From JAFALK01 sp036500605 (GTDB taxonomy: Bacteria; Pseudomonadota; Gammaproteobacteria; Burkholderiales; Burkholderiaceae_C): a stretch of DNA of 64,000 nt. The stretch is taken from assembly GCA_036500605.1 (NCBI GenBank), contig DASYBU010000035.1:47771-111770 (forward strand), given 5' to 3'. Below, piece after piece: positions 7,909 through 17,872 of this stretch (its first letter is position 1; each line of letters begins with the position of its first letter). Below the pieces are notes generated by a model. The model worked only from the letters and a program-made list of their open reading frames with translations. It searched no databases and had not been told where the DNA came from. Made by a program: the position numbers and the translations under genes.

Positions 7909-8694
7909 TCAGAAATTCAGCTCCGCTTCCAGGACCTCACCCTCCTGCAGCACGACGCCGCCGGGCGCGCGCGCATAGACGCCGAAGTACGACGGCCCGC
8001 CCGGATAGCGCTGCGCGCTCAGAGCCGCCACCGTCTCGCCCACCGCTGGACTCACCTCAGCGCTGAGCGGATCCACATTGGGCATGATGCAGCGCACGCA
8101 GCGCTCGCCCACCGTCATCTGCCCGCCGGCCCAGCGCAGCGAGCTGATGTTCTCTTCCATGAAGGGCAACAGCTCCTCCCCTTCCAGCACGATATTGGCG
8201 CGGAAGCGCTCGATCGCCAAGCCCGGATCGAGTTCCCTCATGGAAGGCCGGCCCAGCAGATGCAGCTGGTTGTTGGTCGGCCGCAGCGGCGCGGCGGGAG
8301 TGAGCCGTACCAGACGCAACTCGGCGCCGCACAAGTAACGCAGCAGCTCAGCGGCTTGATCACCGGCGTCGAAGGCATCGAAGCTGTCGGCGCGCTTGTC
8401 CACGTCGTTCCAGATCTTGACCATGCAGGGCTGGCCGCCATCGCGCGACACGCTGACCGGAGCGCGATCAAGCGCGCGCAAGACCAGATGCTCACCTTCA
8501 AAGGCCGGATGCAGCAGGGCCAGGCGCGGGAACGAGCCCTGCCAGGTCACGCCGTTCTCGGCATCGACGATCGCCCATTCGCGGTCGCCGAGCACGCGGC
8601 CGTCAGCGGCGATCTCCAGCCTGGAGACGCGCAACGGCGCGCAGGTCTTGATCGGGTGGATGTACAGCGCGGCGGCGGAGAGTTGCATAGCCAC
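7909..8694 (-). CDS. MOSC-domain protein (YcbX-like)
   Basis: This 261-residue protein has the MOSC N-terminal beta-barrel (LSAAALYIHPIKTC, then GDREWAIVD) followed by a MOSC domain (NIVLEGEELLPFMEENISS, then the CVRCIMPNVDPLS cysteine segment that binds molybdenum cofactor). Relatives include E. coli YcbX and mitochondrial mARC, Moco enzymes reducing N-hydroxylated compounds. The conserved Cys is present (CVRCIMPN). The first codon may be GTG at 8694 or ATG at 8688, two codons later; neither has a clear ribosome binding site. It lies downstream of clpB on the same strand, beyond a long inverted repeat. The window's own Moco genes (moaE, moaD, moeA) could supply its cofactor. Confidence 0.88.
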   Translation of the reverse strand: MAMQLSAAALYIHPIKTCAPLRVSRLEIAADGRVLGDREWAIVDAENGVTWQGSFPRLALLHPAFEGEHLVLRALDRAPVSVSRDGGQPCMVKIWNDVDKRADSFDAFDAGDQAAELLRYLCGAELRLVRLTPAAPLRPTNNQLHLLGRPSMRELDPGLAIERFRANIVLEGEELLPFMEENISSLRWAGGQMTVGERCVRCIMPNVDPLSAEVSPAVGETVAALSAQRYPGGPSYFGVYARAPGGVVLQEGEVLEAELNF

Positions 8695-8717
8695 GAAGGA
8701 TAAGGGCTGTTCCTCTT

Positions 8718-8806
8718 ATCCTGTGCATCCTGTGCATCCTGTCCATCCATGTTCAAAGCTGAATTCTGTTTTCTACATGGATGAACAGGATGCACAGGAT
8801 GAATGC
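8718..8806. repeat. Long inverted repeat built from CATCCTGT units
   Basis: The left arm (8718-8752) has repeated CATCCTGT units ending CCATCCATGT; the right arm (8775-8806) is its reverse complement over about 27 bases with one mismatch, around a 22-base AT-richer loop. It lies between the clpB stop and the MOSC gene start, both on the minus strand. The form suggests a REP-like or MITE-like element, possibly acting as a transcript 3'-end stabiliser. I recall similar CATCCTGT/CATCCATG stretches in other proteobacterial genomes, but cannot check that here. Confidence 0.75.
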
Positions 8807-8824
8807 AAGATGCCTGGCATGGCC

Positions 8825-11419
<2,595 letters not shown>

Positions 11420-11442
11420 GGCTGAATTTCCTTTGCACCAGC

Positions 11443-11470
11443 AAATGGGCACGCTGGCCCCATTTTCAAG
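11443..11470 (-). promoter_or_regulatory. Sigma-32 (RpoH) heat-shock promoter of clpB
   Basis: Read on the minus strand, CTTGAAA (11470-11464), a 14-base spacer and CCCATTT (11449-11443) match the RpoH consensus closely. The expected start of transcription is near 11436, about 17 bases before the clpB ATG. The element occupies most of the 63-base gap to the divergent adenine deaminase gene. Confidence 0.88.
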
Positions 11471-11482
11471 ACAATCGGCCGC

Positions 11483-12535
11483 ATGACCTCAGAAAACCTA
11501 ACGGCACTCCTGTGCGCCATGCCCAAGGCCGAGCTGCACATCCACATCGAAGGCTCGCTGGAGCCTGAGCTGATCTTCGCGCTGGCCGAGCGCAACCGCG
11601 TCAAGCTCCCTTACGCCAGCGTGGAAGCCCTGCGCGCCGCCTACGCCTTCACCGATCTGCAGAGTTTCCTGGACACCTACTATGCCGGCGCCAGCGTGCT
11701 GCTGACCGAGAGCGATTTCCACGACATGGCGATGGCCTATTTCCGTCGCGCGGCGGCCGACAACGTGGTCCACGCCGAGCTCTTCTTTGACCCGCAGACT
11801 CACACCGAACGGGGCGTCAGCATGGCCACCGTCGTGAACGGGCTGGTCAGCGCCTGCGACACAGCCGAGCGCGAACTGGGCGTCAGCAGCCTGCTGATCC
11901 TGTGCTTCCTGCGCCACCTGAGCGAGGAATCCGCTTTGGAGACGCTCGACGCCGCCCTGCCCTTCATCGAACAGCACCGCCAGCGGTTGGTTGGCGTGGG
12001 GCTGGACAGCAGCGAGCTCGGCAACCCGCCGGAGAAGTTCGCCCGCGTGTTTGCCCGTTGCCGCGAGCTGGGCTTGCGTTTGGTGGCTCATGCCGGCGAG
12101 GAAGGTCCGCCTGAATACATCGTTAGCGCCCTGGATGTGCTGCATGTCGAACGGATCGATCATGGCGTGCGCTGCGTGGATGACCCGGCGCTGGTCAAGC
12201 GCCTTGCCGAGGCGCGCGTGCCGCTGACGGTCTGCCCGCTCTCGAACCTGAAGCTCTGCGTCTATGGCAACTTGTCCGAGCACGCCTTGCCCGCGCTGCT
12301 GGAGGCGGGCATCTGCGCCACGGTCAATTCCGACGACCCCGCTTACTTTGGCGGTTATATGAATGACAACTTCCTGGCGACTTTCGAAGCTTTGCCGCAA
12401 CTGGGCGAGGCCCATGCCTACCAATTGGCGGCCAACAGCTTCGAGGCCAGCTTCGTGAGCGACGAGCAGAGGAACCGGTGGCTGACTCAGCTTCGCGCGG
12501 TATTTCCCAAGGGCGCCGTCAGCGCGGCTTCATAG
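11483..12535 (+). CDS. Adenine deaminase (adenosine-deaminase superfamily)
   Basis: This 350-residue amidohydrolase converts adenine to hypoxanthine in purine salvage. The metal-site motifs of the adenosine deaminase family are in place: HIHIEGS (residues 18-24), LVAHAGEEG, ERIDHGVR and VNSDDPAYF. The variants SSELGNPPEKF and CPLSNLKLCVY are those of the bacterial/fungal adenine deaminase subgroup rather than of adenosine deaminase proper, so I prefer adenine as the substrate; adenosine cannot be excluded. It is divergent from clpB. The ATG at 11483 has no strong Shine-Dalgarno sequence, so translation may begin on a short leader. Confidence 0.9.
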   Translation: MTSENLTALLCAMPKAELHIHIEGSLEPELIFALAERNRVKLPYASVEALRAAYAFTDLQSFLDTYYAGASVLLTESDFHDMAMAYFRRAAADNVVHAELFFDPQTHTERGVSMATVVNGLVSACDTAERELGVSSLLILCFLRHLSEESALETLDAALPFIEQHRQRLVGVGLDSSELGNPPEKFARVFARCRELGLRLVAHAGEEGPPEYIVSALDVLHVERIDHGVRCVDDPALVKRLAEARVPLTVCPLSNLKLCVYGNLSEHALPALLEAGICATVNSDDPAYFGGYMNDNFLATFEALPQLGEAHAYQLAANSFEASFVSDEQRNRWLTQLRAVFPKGAVSAAS

Positions 12536-12561
12536 CGCGCACATCTCCGCGTTTACGAGAG

Positions 12562-12589
12562 TTGATACGGAAGAAACACTTCTTAAACT
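12562..12589 (+). promoter_or_regulatory. Putative sigma-70 promoter
   Basis: TTGATA (12562-12567), a 16-base spacer and TAAACT (12584-12589) lie in an AT-richer gap after the adenine deaminase gene. Transcription would start near 12596, just before the AGGGAGGGG that could serve the large PEP-CTERM gene. Confidence 0.5.
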
Positions 12590-12619
12590 GCGGCTCGACA
12601 GGGAGGGGCCGCGCGGGCA

Positions 12620-15600
12620 TTGAGTGTCTTGGCGGGGCTCATGGCAACACTACTAAATCCAAGCCCGCCAATGACGACATCTCGTAATCCGGCCTCATCA
12701 ACGTTCGGGCTGATCGCCTCAAATTCCTCGCAAGCAGCACGTCAAGAGAGTTCTTCCACGAAGGGTCACCGGCTGGGGGTCTTGAGTGCGGCGCTGATGG
12801 CATGTTTTCTGTCGCAGGGCGCTTCGGCTGCAATGGTCACGTGGCTGGGCGGCAGCGGCGATTGGGAAACATCGACTTCGTGGAGTTCCCTGGCCGTGCC
12901 CAATGATGTCCAGACGGACATCGTCATCGGCTCGTCGCCCACCGGGCTCTCGAGCGTCAAGCTCCACACACAAGCTTCTATCGGACAACTGACCGTCAAC
13001 GTTGGCGACGCGCTGACGCTGAACAACGGCGGTCTGCTCATCTTGAATGGCGGCGTCATCGACAACCGCGGCACGGTCTCGCTCAGCGCATCGGGCGCGG
13101 CGGCGCGGATCGCCCTCGCTGCGGACACCGTGCTGAGCGGCGCGGGGCAGACCCTCCTCGGCAACGACCCGGGGAATGCCCTCACCAGCATCGGCGGCTC
13201 GCATGTGCTGACGATTGACAGCCTGCACACCGTGCGAGGGGGCGGCAATCTGGGCTCCTCGGTCTACGGCGCGCTCGACGTCGTCAACAAGGGCACGGTG
13301 ATTGCGGAGGCCCCGGGTGGCATGACCACCTTTGGAAGCAGCTTCGACAACCACGGGGGGACCGTCCAGATCGCAGCAGGCTCCTCCTTCAACCTGTCGG
13401 CGGGTATTTTCGCCGGAGGCGTCATCACCGGCAGCGGCAATGCAAGTTTCGGGGGCGCAGGGGTCTACACCAACCTGACGCTGGCGGGCAATCTGGGCAT
13501 CACCAACACCCGTTCGGCGCATATCAGCGGCAATATCGTCAATCAGGGCTCGCTGTCGTTGCAGGACAGCGCATCGCTGATCCTCAATGGTGACACCACG
13601 CTGTCCGGCAGCGGTCAGATGGTCATCGCCAACGGGACTTCTGGAGGGATCTACGGCAACTCAGCAGGTCCGACGGTGCTGACCATTGGCGCGGGCTACA
13701 CCGTCCGTGGCGGTGGCACCTTGGGGAGCACGTTCCTGGGTGGCGTCAATGTCGTCAATCGGGGCACCGTCATTGCCGAGGCCGCGTCCGGCATGGAATC
13801 GTTCGTCGGCAGCTTCGACAACCAGGCGGGATTGATCAGCATCGCCAACGGATCGGCCTTCCGCTTGACGGGAGGCGTCTTGTCCGGTGGAACGATTCAA
13901 GGAACGGGTTCAGCTGTCCTGTCGGGAACGGGAACGTATCGCGACCTGACCTTGACCGGAAACCTCACGACGGGCCGGGACATCACGATCGCGGCCCTGG
14001 GTGGAACCATCACCAACCAGGGCAGCCTGTTGATCGCGGGCAGCAGTCCGCAGTCCCCCGGCTACGTGCGCATTGCCGCGGACACCACGCTGGCGGGCAC
14101 GGGCCAGACCGTGCTGTCCAACGGCGTCATTCAGGGCACGCAGGGCTCGTCCTCACATCTCACGATCGAGAGCGGACACACGCTCCGTGGCAGCGGCGTC
14201 GTCGGGCAGTACCTGGATGTGGTCAACAAGGGCCTGATCATTGCAGAGGGGGCATCAGGCTTCGTTGCCAGCGGCACCAGCTTCGACAACAGCGCCGGCG
14301 TGATCCAGGTCGCGGACGGCTCGGCATTTGGAGCGGGCGCGGACGTCTTCTCGGGCGGTGTCATCCGCAGCGCCGGCAACGGATCGCTGTCCGGCGGTGG
14401 CACGATGCGAGATGTCGTGCTCGAAGGCAATTTCAAGATCAACAATGGCCTCCAGATTGGCGGAACGGTCACCAACAACGGGGCGCTGACACTGGCGAGT
14501 GGCCAGTTCATCACGCTTGGCAGCGACGCGACCCTGGACGGGACCGGCCAAATCGTCTTCAGCCCAGGTGCTTTCACCGAAGTTATCAACAAGGGATCGG
14601 AAGCACGAACCCTGACCATCGGCGCGGGTCAGACGCTGCGCGGCGACGTGCAGTTGGGTGATCCCTTTTTCGGCATGCTCAATGTCGTCAACAAGGGCAC
14701 GATCATTGCGGAATCCGGCCTGCCCGGGTCTCAGGCACTCAGCTTCGACAACAGGGGCGGCCTGATCCAGATTGCCGATGGCATGAGCTTCACCTTCCGA
14801 GGTGTCACGCTGTCAGGCGGGCGTATCCAGAGCCTGGGTAATGCCACACTGGATGGCAGCGGCATCTATCGCGATGTGACCTTGCTCGGGCCGATGGCAT
14901 TGGCGCCCACATCACAGGTCCAGGTGGCCGGCAAGATCACGGTGCAGGACTCGCTGAACCTGGGCAGCAGCAGCTTCGGGAGTCCGGTCCTTCATTTGGC
15001 GGGCGACACCACGCTCTCGGGAAGTGGCCAGACGGTTCTCTCGCCCAATGCCATCGATATCAATATCCAGAACAGCGACTTCACGACCAAGACATTGACG
15101 ATCGACGCCGGTCACACGCTGCGAGGCGTTGGCAGCGTGGGAGGCTTGGGGACAATCAACGTCATCAACAACGGCACCATCCTGGCCGACGGGAGCAGCG
15201 GCAATCACGTCCTGGCCTTTGGGAACTCAACGCTGCCGCTCGTCAATCATGGCCTTCTGCTGGCTTCCGAGCAGGGCAGCCTTTCCGCTGGCTCGATCCT
15301 GCAAGACTCGGCCAACGCGGAGATGCGCGTCCTTGGCAACCTTGGGGCTTCCGTCATCACGCTGCAAGCCGGCTTGCTCAGGGGAACGGGCACCGTGGGC
15401 GGCGTCATCAACAGCACGGGCGGCACCATTTCCGCCGGCATCGACGTTGGCCAGTTGAACATCGCTGGCCAGCTCAATCTGGGCGATGCCTCCACACTCA
15501 AGGTCGACGTCGCCGGGCTTTCCCAAGGCAGCTTGTACGACTGGCTGGCGGTGACGGGCAACGTCTCGCTCAACGGTGACGTGCATTTCGACTTCGGCAG

Positions 15601-15844
15601 CTTTATCCCGCAAGTGGGCGAGCGGTTCACTTTCCTGACCTTTGCGGGCAGCAAGACCGGCAACTTCGACAGCGTCAGTGCTGACGGCTACCAACTGAGC
15701 TTGAGCTACACCGACCACGCCGCTGTTGCGACCATTGCCGGTATATCGGCCGTGCCCGAACCCGCGGACTGGATGCTCTGGCTGGCCGGTGCCGCCCTCC
15801 TCGGTCTCGCGCAACCCGCTGTCAGGTCGCGCCGCCGCGGTTGA
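12620..15844 (+). CDS. Large repeat-rich PEP-CTERM protein, beta-helix type
   Basis: This secreted protein is about 1,070 residues. The signal peptide core is RLGVLSAALMACFLSQGASA, preceded by a long N-terminal extension. The start is uncertain: TTG at 12620 has AGGGAGGGG 11-12 bases upstream, while ATG at 12641 and 12671 lack one. The ectodomain is Gly/Asn/Thr-rich with at least five repeats of about 157 residues. Landmarks such as (D/N)VVNKGT(V/I)IAE recur at DNA positions near 13277, 13748, 14218, 14681 and 15160, each preceded by TLSGSGQ- and LTI-AGHTLRG-like segments. This resembles autotransporter passenger or hemagglutinin beta-helices, and the region after the repeats (VAGLSQGSLYDWLAVTG) resembles a pre-autotransporter segment. 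It ends in VPEP, a hydrophobic helix and RSRRRG, with no autotransporter barrel. The likely role is an adhesive matrix or surface protein. Confidence 0.88.
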   Translation: MSVLAGLMATLLNPSPPMTTSRNPASSTFGLIASNSSQAARQESSSTKGHRLGVLSAALMACFLSQGASAAMVTWLGGSGDWETSTSWSSLAVPNDVQTDIVIGSSPTGLSSVKLHTQASIGQLTVNVGDALTLNNGGLLILNGGVIDNRGTVSLSASGAAARIALAADTVLSGAGQTLLGNDPGNALTSIGGSHVLTIDSLHTVRGGGNLGSSVYGALDVVNKGTVIAEAPGGMTTFGSSFDNHGGTVQIAAGSSFNLSAGIFAGGVITGSGNASFGGAGVYTNLTLAGNLGITNTRSAHISGNIVNQGSLSLQDSASLILNGDTTLSGSGQMVIANGTSGGIYGNSAGPTVLTIGAGYTVRGGGTLGSTFLGGVNVVNRGTVIAEAASGMESFVGSFDNQAGLISIANGSAFRLTGGVLSGGTIQGTGSAVLSGTGTYRDLTLTGNLTTGRDITIAALGGTITNQGSLLIAGSSPQSPGYVRIAADTTLAGTGQTVLSNGVIQGTQGSSSHLTIESGHTLRGSGVVGQYLDVVNKGLIIAEGASGFVASGTSFDNSAGVIQVADGSAFGAGADVFSGGVIRSAGNGSLSGGGTMRDVVLEGNFKINNGLQIGGTVTNNGALTLASGQFITLGSDATLDGTGQIVFSPGAFTEVINKGSEARTLTIGAGQTLRGDVQLGDPFFGMLNVVNKGTIIAESGLPGSQALSFDNRGGLIQIADGMSFTFRGVTLSGGRIQSLGNATLDGSGIYRDVTLLGPMALAPTSQVQVAGKITVQDSLNLGSSSFGSPVLHLAGDTTLSGSGQTVLSPNAIDINIQNSDFTTKTLTIDAGHTLRGVGSVGGLGTINVINNGTILADGSSGNHVLAFGNSTLPLVNHGLLLASEQGSLSAGSILQDSANAEMRVLGNLGASVITLQAGLLRGTGTVGGVINSTGGTISAGIDVGQLNIAGQLNLGDASTLKVDVAGLSQGSLYDWLAVTGNVSLNGDVHFDFGSFIPQVGERFTFLTFAGSKTGNFDSVSADGYQLSLSYTDHAAVATIAGISAVPEPADWMLWLAGAALLGLAQPAVRSRRRG

Positions 15845-15851
15845 TCGGCGT

Positions 15852-16223
15852 TCACGCTTCCAGCAGGCGCTGCATCATCGTCAGGCCGATTGCGGCAGCG
15901 GCGAGGGCGCCGAACAGGTGCGCTGCGGCATGCGCCAGCGCCATCCCGAAGGCGCCGCGCTGCAACATCACCAACGATTCCCCCGAGAACGAGGAAAACG
16001 TCGTCAGGCCGCCCAGGAAGCCGGTCACCACCAGCAGCTTGAGTAACTCGTTAGGCTGACGGGAGAACCAGGCCAAAGCCATCCCGATCAGGAAACCGCC
16101 CACCACATTGACGGCCAAGGTCCCCAGCGGAAAACCACCCCAGCGCGCATTGAGCCACAGGCCCGCTCCCCAACGCGTCAAGGCGCCCAGGCTCGCGCCC
16201 AGGGAAATCATCAAGACCTGCAT
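15852..16223 (-). CDS. crcB: Fluoride exporter CrcB/Fluc
   Basis: CrcB forms dual-topology dimers that let fluoride out of the cell. The protein has four hydrophobic segments and the family motifs: GASLGALTRW near the N-terminus, GTLAVNVVGGFLIG, and the TGFLGGLTTFSSFS segment whose Phe residues line the pore. I use the ATG at 16223 (MQVLMISLG, 123 residues); a TTG at 16250 would add nine residues and overlap moaE. There is no room for a fluoride riboswitch, since moaE ends 23 bases upstream, so expression presumably follows moaE. It converges with the large PEP-CTERM gene. Confidence 0.93.
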   Translation of the reverse strand: MQVLMISLGASLGALTRWGAGLWLNARWGGFPLGTLAVNVVGGFLIGMALAWFSRQPNELLKLLVVTGFLGGLTTFSSFSGESLVMLQRGAFGMALAHAAAHLFGALAAAAIGLTMMQRLLEA

Positions 16224-16246
16224 GATTGAAAACGAAGGCGAGAAAT

Positions 16247-16708
16247 TCAAGACGCGTTCTCCGCTTTGATGCCCCAGCGCGCCAGGGCGGCGTCATCGGT
16301 CACGCGGGCGTCCACCCATTGCGCGCCTTCGGGCGTGTACTCCTTCTTCCAGAACGGCGCCTGGGTCTTCAGGTAGTCCATCAGGAACTCGCAGGCCTGG
16401 AAGGCCTCGCCGCGGTGGCGCGAAGCCACGAGAACGGCCACGATCTGCTCACGCGCGGCCAGCTTGCCCACGCGGTGGATCACGGTGGCACCCAGGATCT
16501 CGAAGCGTTGCTGCGCCTGCACAACCATGTCCTCGATCGCCGCTTCGGTCATGCCCGGATAGTGCTCGAGCTCCATCGCCTGCACGCCGCCGCTGTCGCG
16601 CACCGTGCCCACAAAGCTCACCACGGCGCCGATCTCGCCGCTGGCCGCCCGCAGGGCCGCGGTCTCGGCGCTGAGGTCAAAATCGGCGGGCTGTATTCTT
16701 ACGCTCAT
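16247..16708 (-). CDS. moaE: Molybdopterin synthase catalytic subunit MoaE
   Basis: MoaE is the large subunit of molybdopterin synthase and works with thiocarboxylated MoaD to put the dithiolene sulfurs into precursor Z. The 153-residue protein shows GAVVSFVGTVRD, LEHYPGMTEAAIEDMV, the VIHRVGKLAAREQIVAVLVASRHR active-site block, and KTQAPFWKKE with its conserved Lys. I start at 16708; the open frame continues 34 codons upstream without family similarity. Its partner moaD lies 19 kb away (35730-35978), although moeA-moaD-moaE is usually contiguous in Burkholderiales. It is divergent from the SPFH gene and followed by crcB. Confidence 0.96.
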   Translation of the reverse strand: MSVRIQPADFDLSAETAALRAASGEIGAVVSFVGTVRDSGGVQAMELEHYPGMTEAAIEDMVVQAQQRFEILGATVIHRVGKLAAREQIVAVLVASRHRGEAFQACEFLMDYLKTQAPFWKKEYTPEGAQWVDARVTDDAALARWGIKAENAS

Positions 16709-16812
16709 GGCGGTGATTATTGCCCCGCCAGACAAGCCGCAAACGGCCCAAGCTGGCGGATACTTCCCCGCATCACACCGCATCCCGCGCATCCGATACC
16801 GAGGAGACACCC

Positions 16813-17859
16813 ATGAGCCTGATGAGTTTCATCAAGAAACAGTTCATCGACATCATCCAATGGACCGAAGACGGCGACGACACGCTCGCCTGGCGCTTCC
16901 CCATGCAGGACATGGAAATCCAGAACGGCGGCTCGCTGACCGTGCGGGAATCCCAGATGGCGATGTTCGTGAACGAGGGCAAGGTCGCCGATGTCTTCGG
17001 GCCCGGAACCTACAAGCTCAGCACGCAGACGCTGCCGGTGCTGACCTACCTGAAGAACTGGGACAAGCTCTTCGAGAGCCCGTTCAAGAGCGACGTCTAC
17101 TTCTTCAGCACGCGCCAGCGCATTGACCAGCGCTGGGGCACGAGCCAGCCCGTCACGATCCGCGACAAGGATTTCGGCGCCGTGCGCGTGCGCGCCTTCG
17201 GCAACTACGCCTACCGGATCGCCGACCCGAAGGCCTTCCACACCGAGATCTCGGGCACGCGCGATCGCTACACGGTGCAGGATCTCGATGGTCAGCTGCG
17301 CGGCCTGATGCTCCAGCACATCAGCGACGCGGTGGCGCAGAGCGGCATCCCCTTCCTCGATCTGGCGGCCAACCAGGTCGAGTTCGCGCAGCAGCTGCAA
17401 ACCGCCAGCAACCCCTCGTTCGAAAAACTCGGCCTCAAGCTCGAAGCCGTGACGCTGCAGAACGTCTCGCTGCCCGATGAGCTGCAGAAGATCCTCGACC
17501 AGAAGATCGGCATGGGCATGATCGGCCAGAACATGGGCCAGTTCATGCAGTACCAGACCGCGCAGGCGATCCCCAAGCTGGCCGAGGGCATCGGCCACGG
17601 TGGCGGCGGCGGCATTGCCGGCGACGCGATGGGCCTCGGTGCCGGCCTGGCTTTGGGCCAGACGATGGCGCAGCAACTGAGCCAGGGCCTCGCAGCCGCG
17701 CAGACACCGCCCAATGCCGCCATCACGGGCGCCCCGACGCAGACCTCGGCCGACATCATGGCCATGATCGAGAAGCTCGGTGACCTGAAGGCCAAGGGCA
17801 TCCTCACGGAAGAGGAATTCAATGCCAAGAAGTCGGAGCTGCTGAAGAAGCTGATCTGA
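16813..17859 (+). CDS. SPFH-domain protein with C-terminal SHOCT domain
   Basis: This 348-residue protein begins MSLMSFIKKQFIDIIQW after GAGGAGAC, hence the start at 16813 rather than the open frame's earlier ATG. Residues 30-270 form an SPFH (stomatin/prohibitin/flotillin-like) domain of the subgroup often annotated 'virion core protein' (AWRFPMQDMEIQNGGSLTV, FGPGTYKLSTQTLPVL, VRVRAFGNYAYRI). A Gly-rich linker follows, then a SHOCT motif (MIEKLGDLKAKGILTEEEFNAKKSELL) at the extreme C-terminus. SPFH proteins scaffold membrane assemblies; SHOCT is an oligomerisation module. It heads a three-gene operon with the DUF4178 and DUF350 genes (gaps 13 and 16 bases). In other genomes, as I recall, such trios sit with speD and a spermidine-synthase-like gene, and both occur later in this window. 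Confidence 0.9.
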   Translation: MSLMSFIKKQFIDIIQWTEDGDDTLAWRFPMQDMEIQNGGSLTVRESQMAMFVNEGKVADVFGPGTYKLSTQTLPVLTYLKNWDKLFESPFKSDVYFFSTRQRIDQRWGTSQPVTIRDKDFGAVRVRAFGNYAYRIADPKAFHTEISGTRDRYTVQDLDGQLRGLMLQHISDAVAQSGIPFLDLAANQVEFAQQLQTASNPSFEKLGLKLEAVTLQNVSLPDELQKILDQKIGMGMIGQNMGQFMQYQTAQAIPKLAEGIGHGGGGGIAGDAMGLGAGLALGQTMAQQLSQGLAAAQTPPNAAITGAPTQTSADIMAMIEKLGDLKAKGILTEEEFNAKKSELLKKLI

Positions 17860-17872
17860 GTTCGCTGCCCAC

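Noticed and set aside
12627..12645. Sigma-54-like TTGGCGGGGCTCATGGCA before the large PEP-CTERM gene
   Set aside because: GG is followed after 10 bases by GG, not GC, and the rest of the consensus fails.
12719..13522. Minus-strand open frame inside the large PEP-CTERM gene
   Set aside because: Shadow of a repeat-rich gene whose plus-strand frame has a signal peptide and PEP-CTERM tail.
13270..15190. Regular repeats resembling an array such as CRISPR
   Set aside because: The period is about 470 bases, the units are diverged and in frame, and they code for protein repeats; there are no short direct repeats with unique spacers.
16224..16260. Fluoride riboswitch before crcB
   Set aside because: moaE ends 23 bases upstream, leaving no space for the aptamer.
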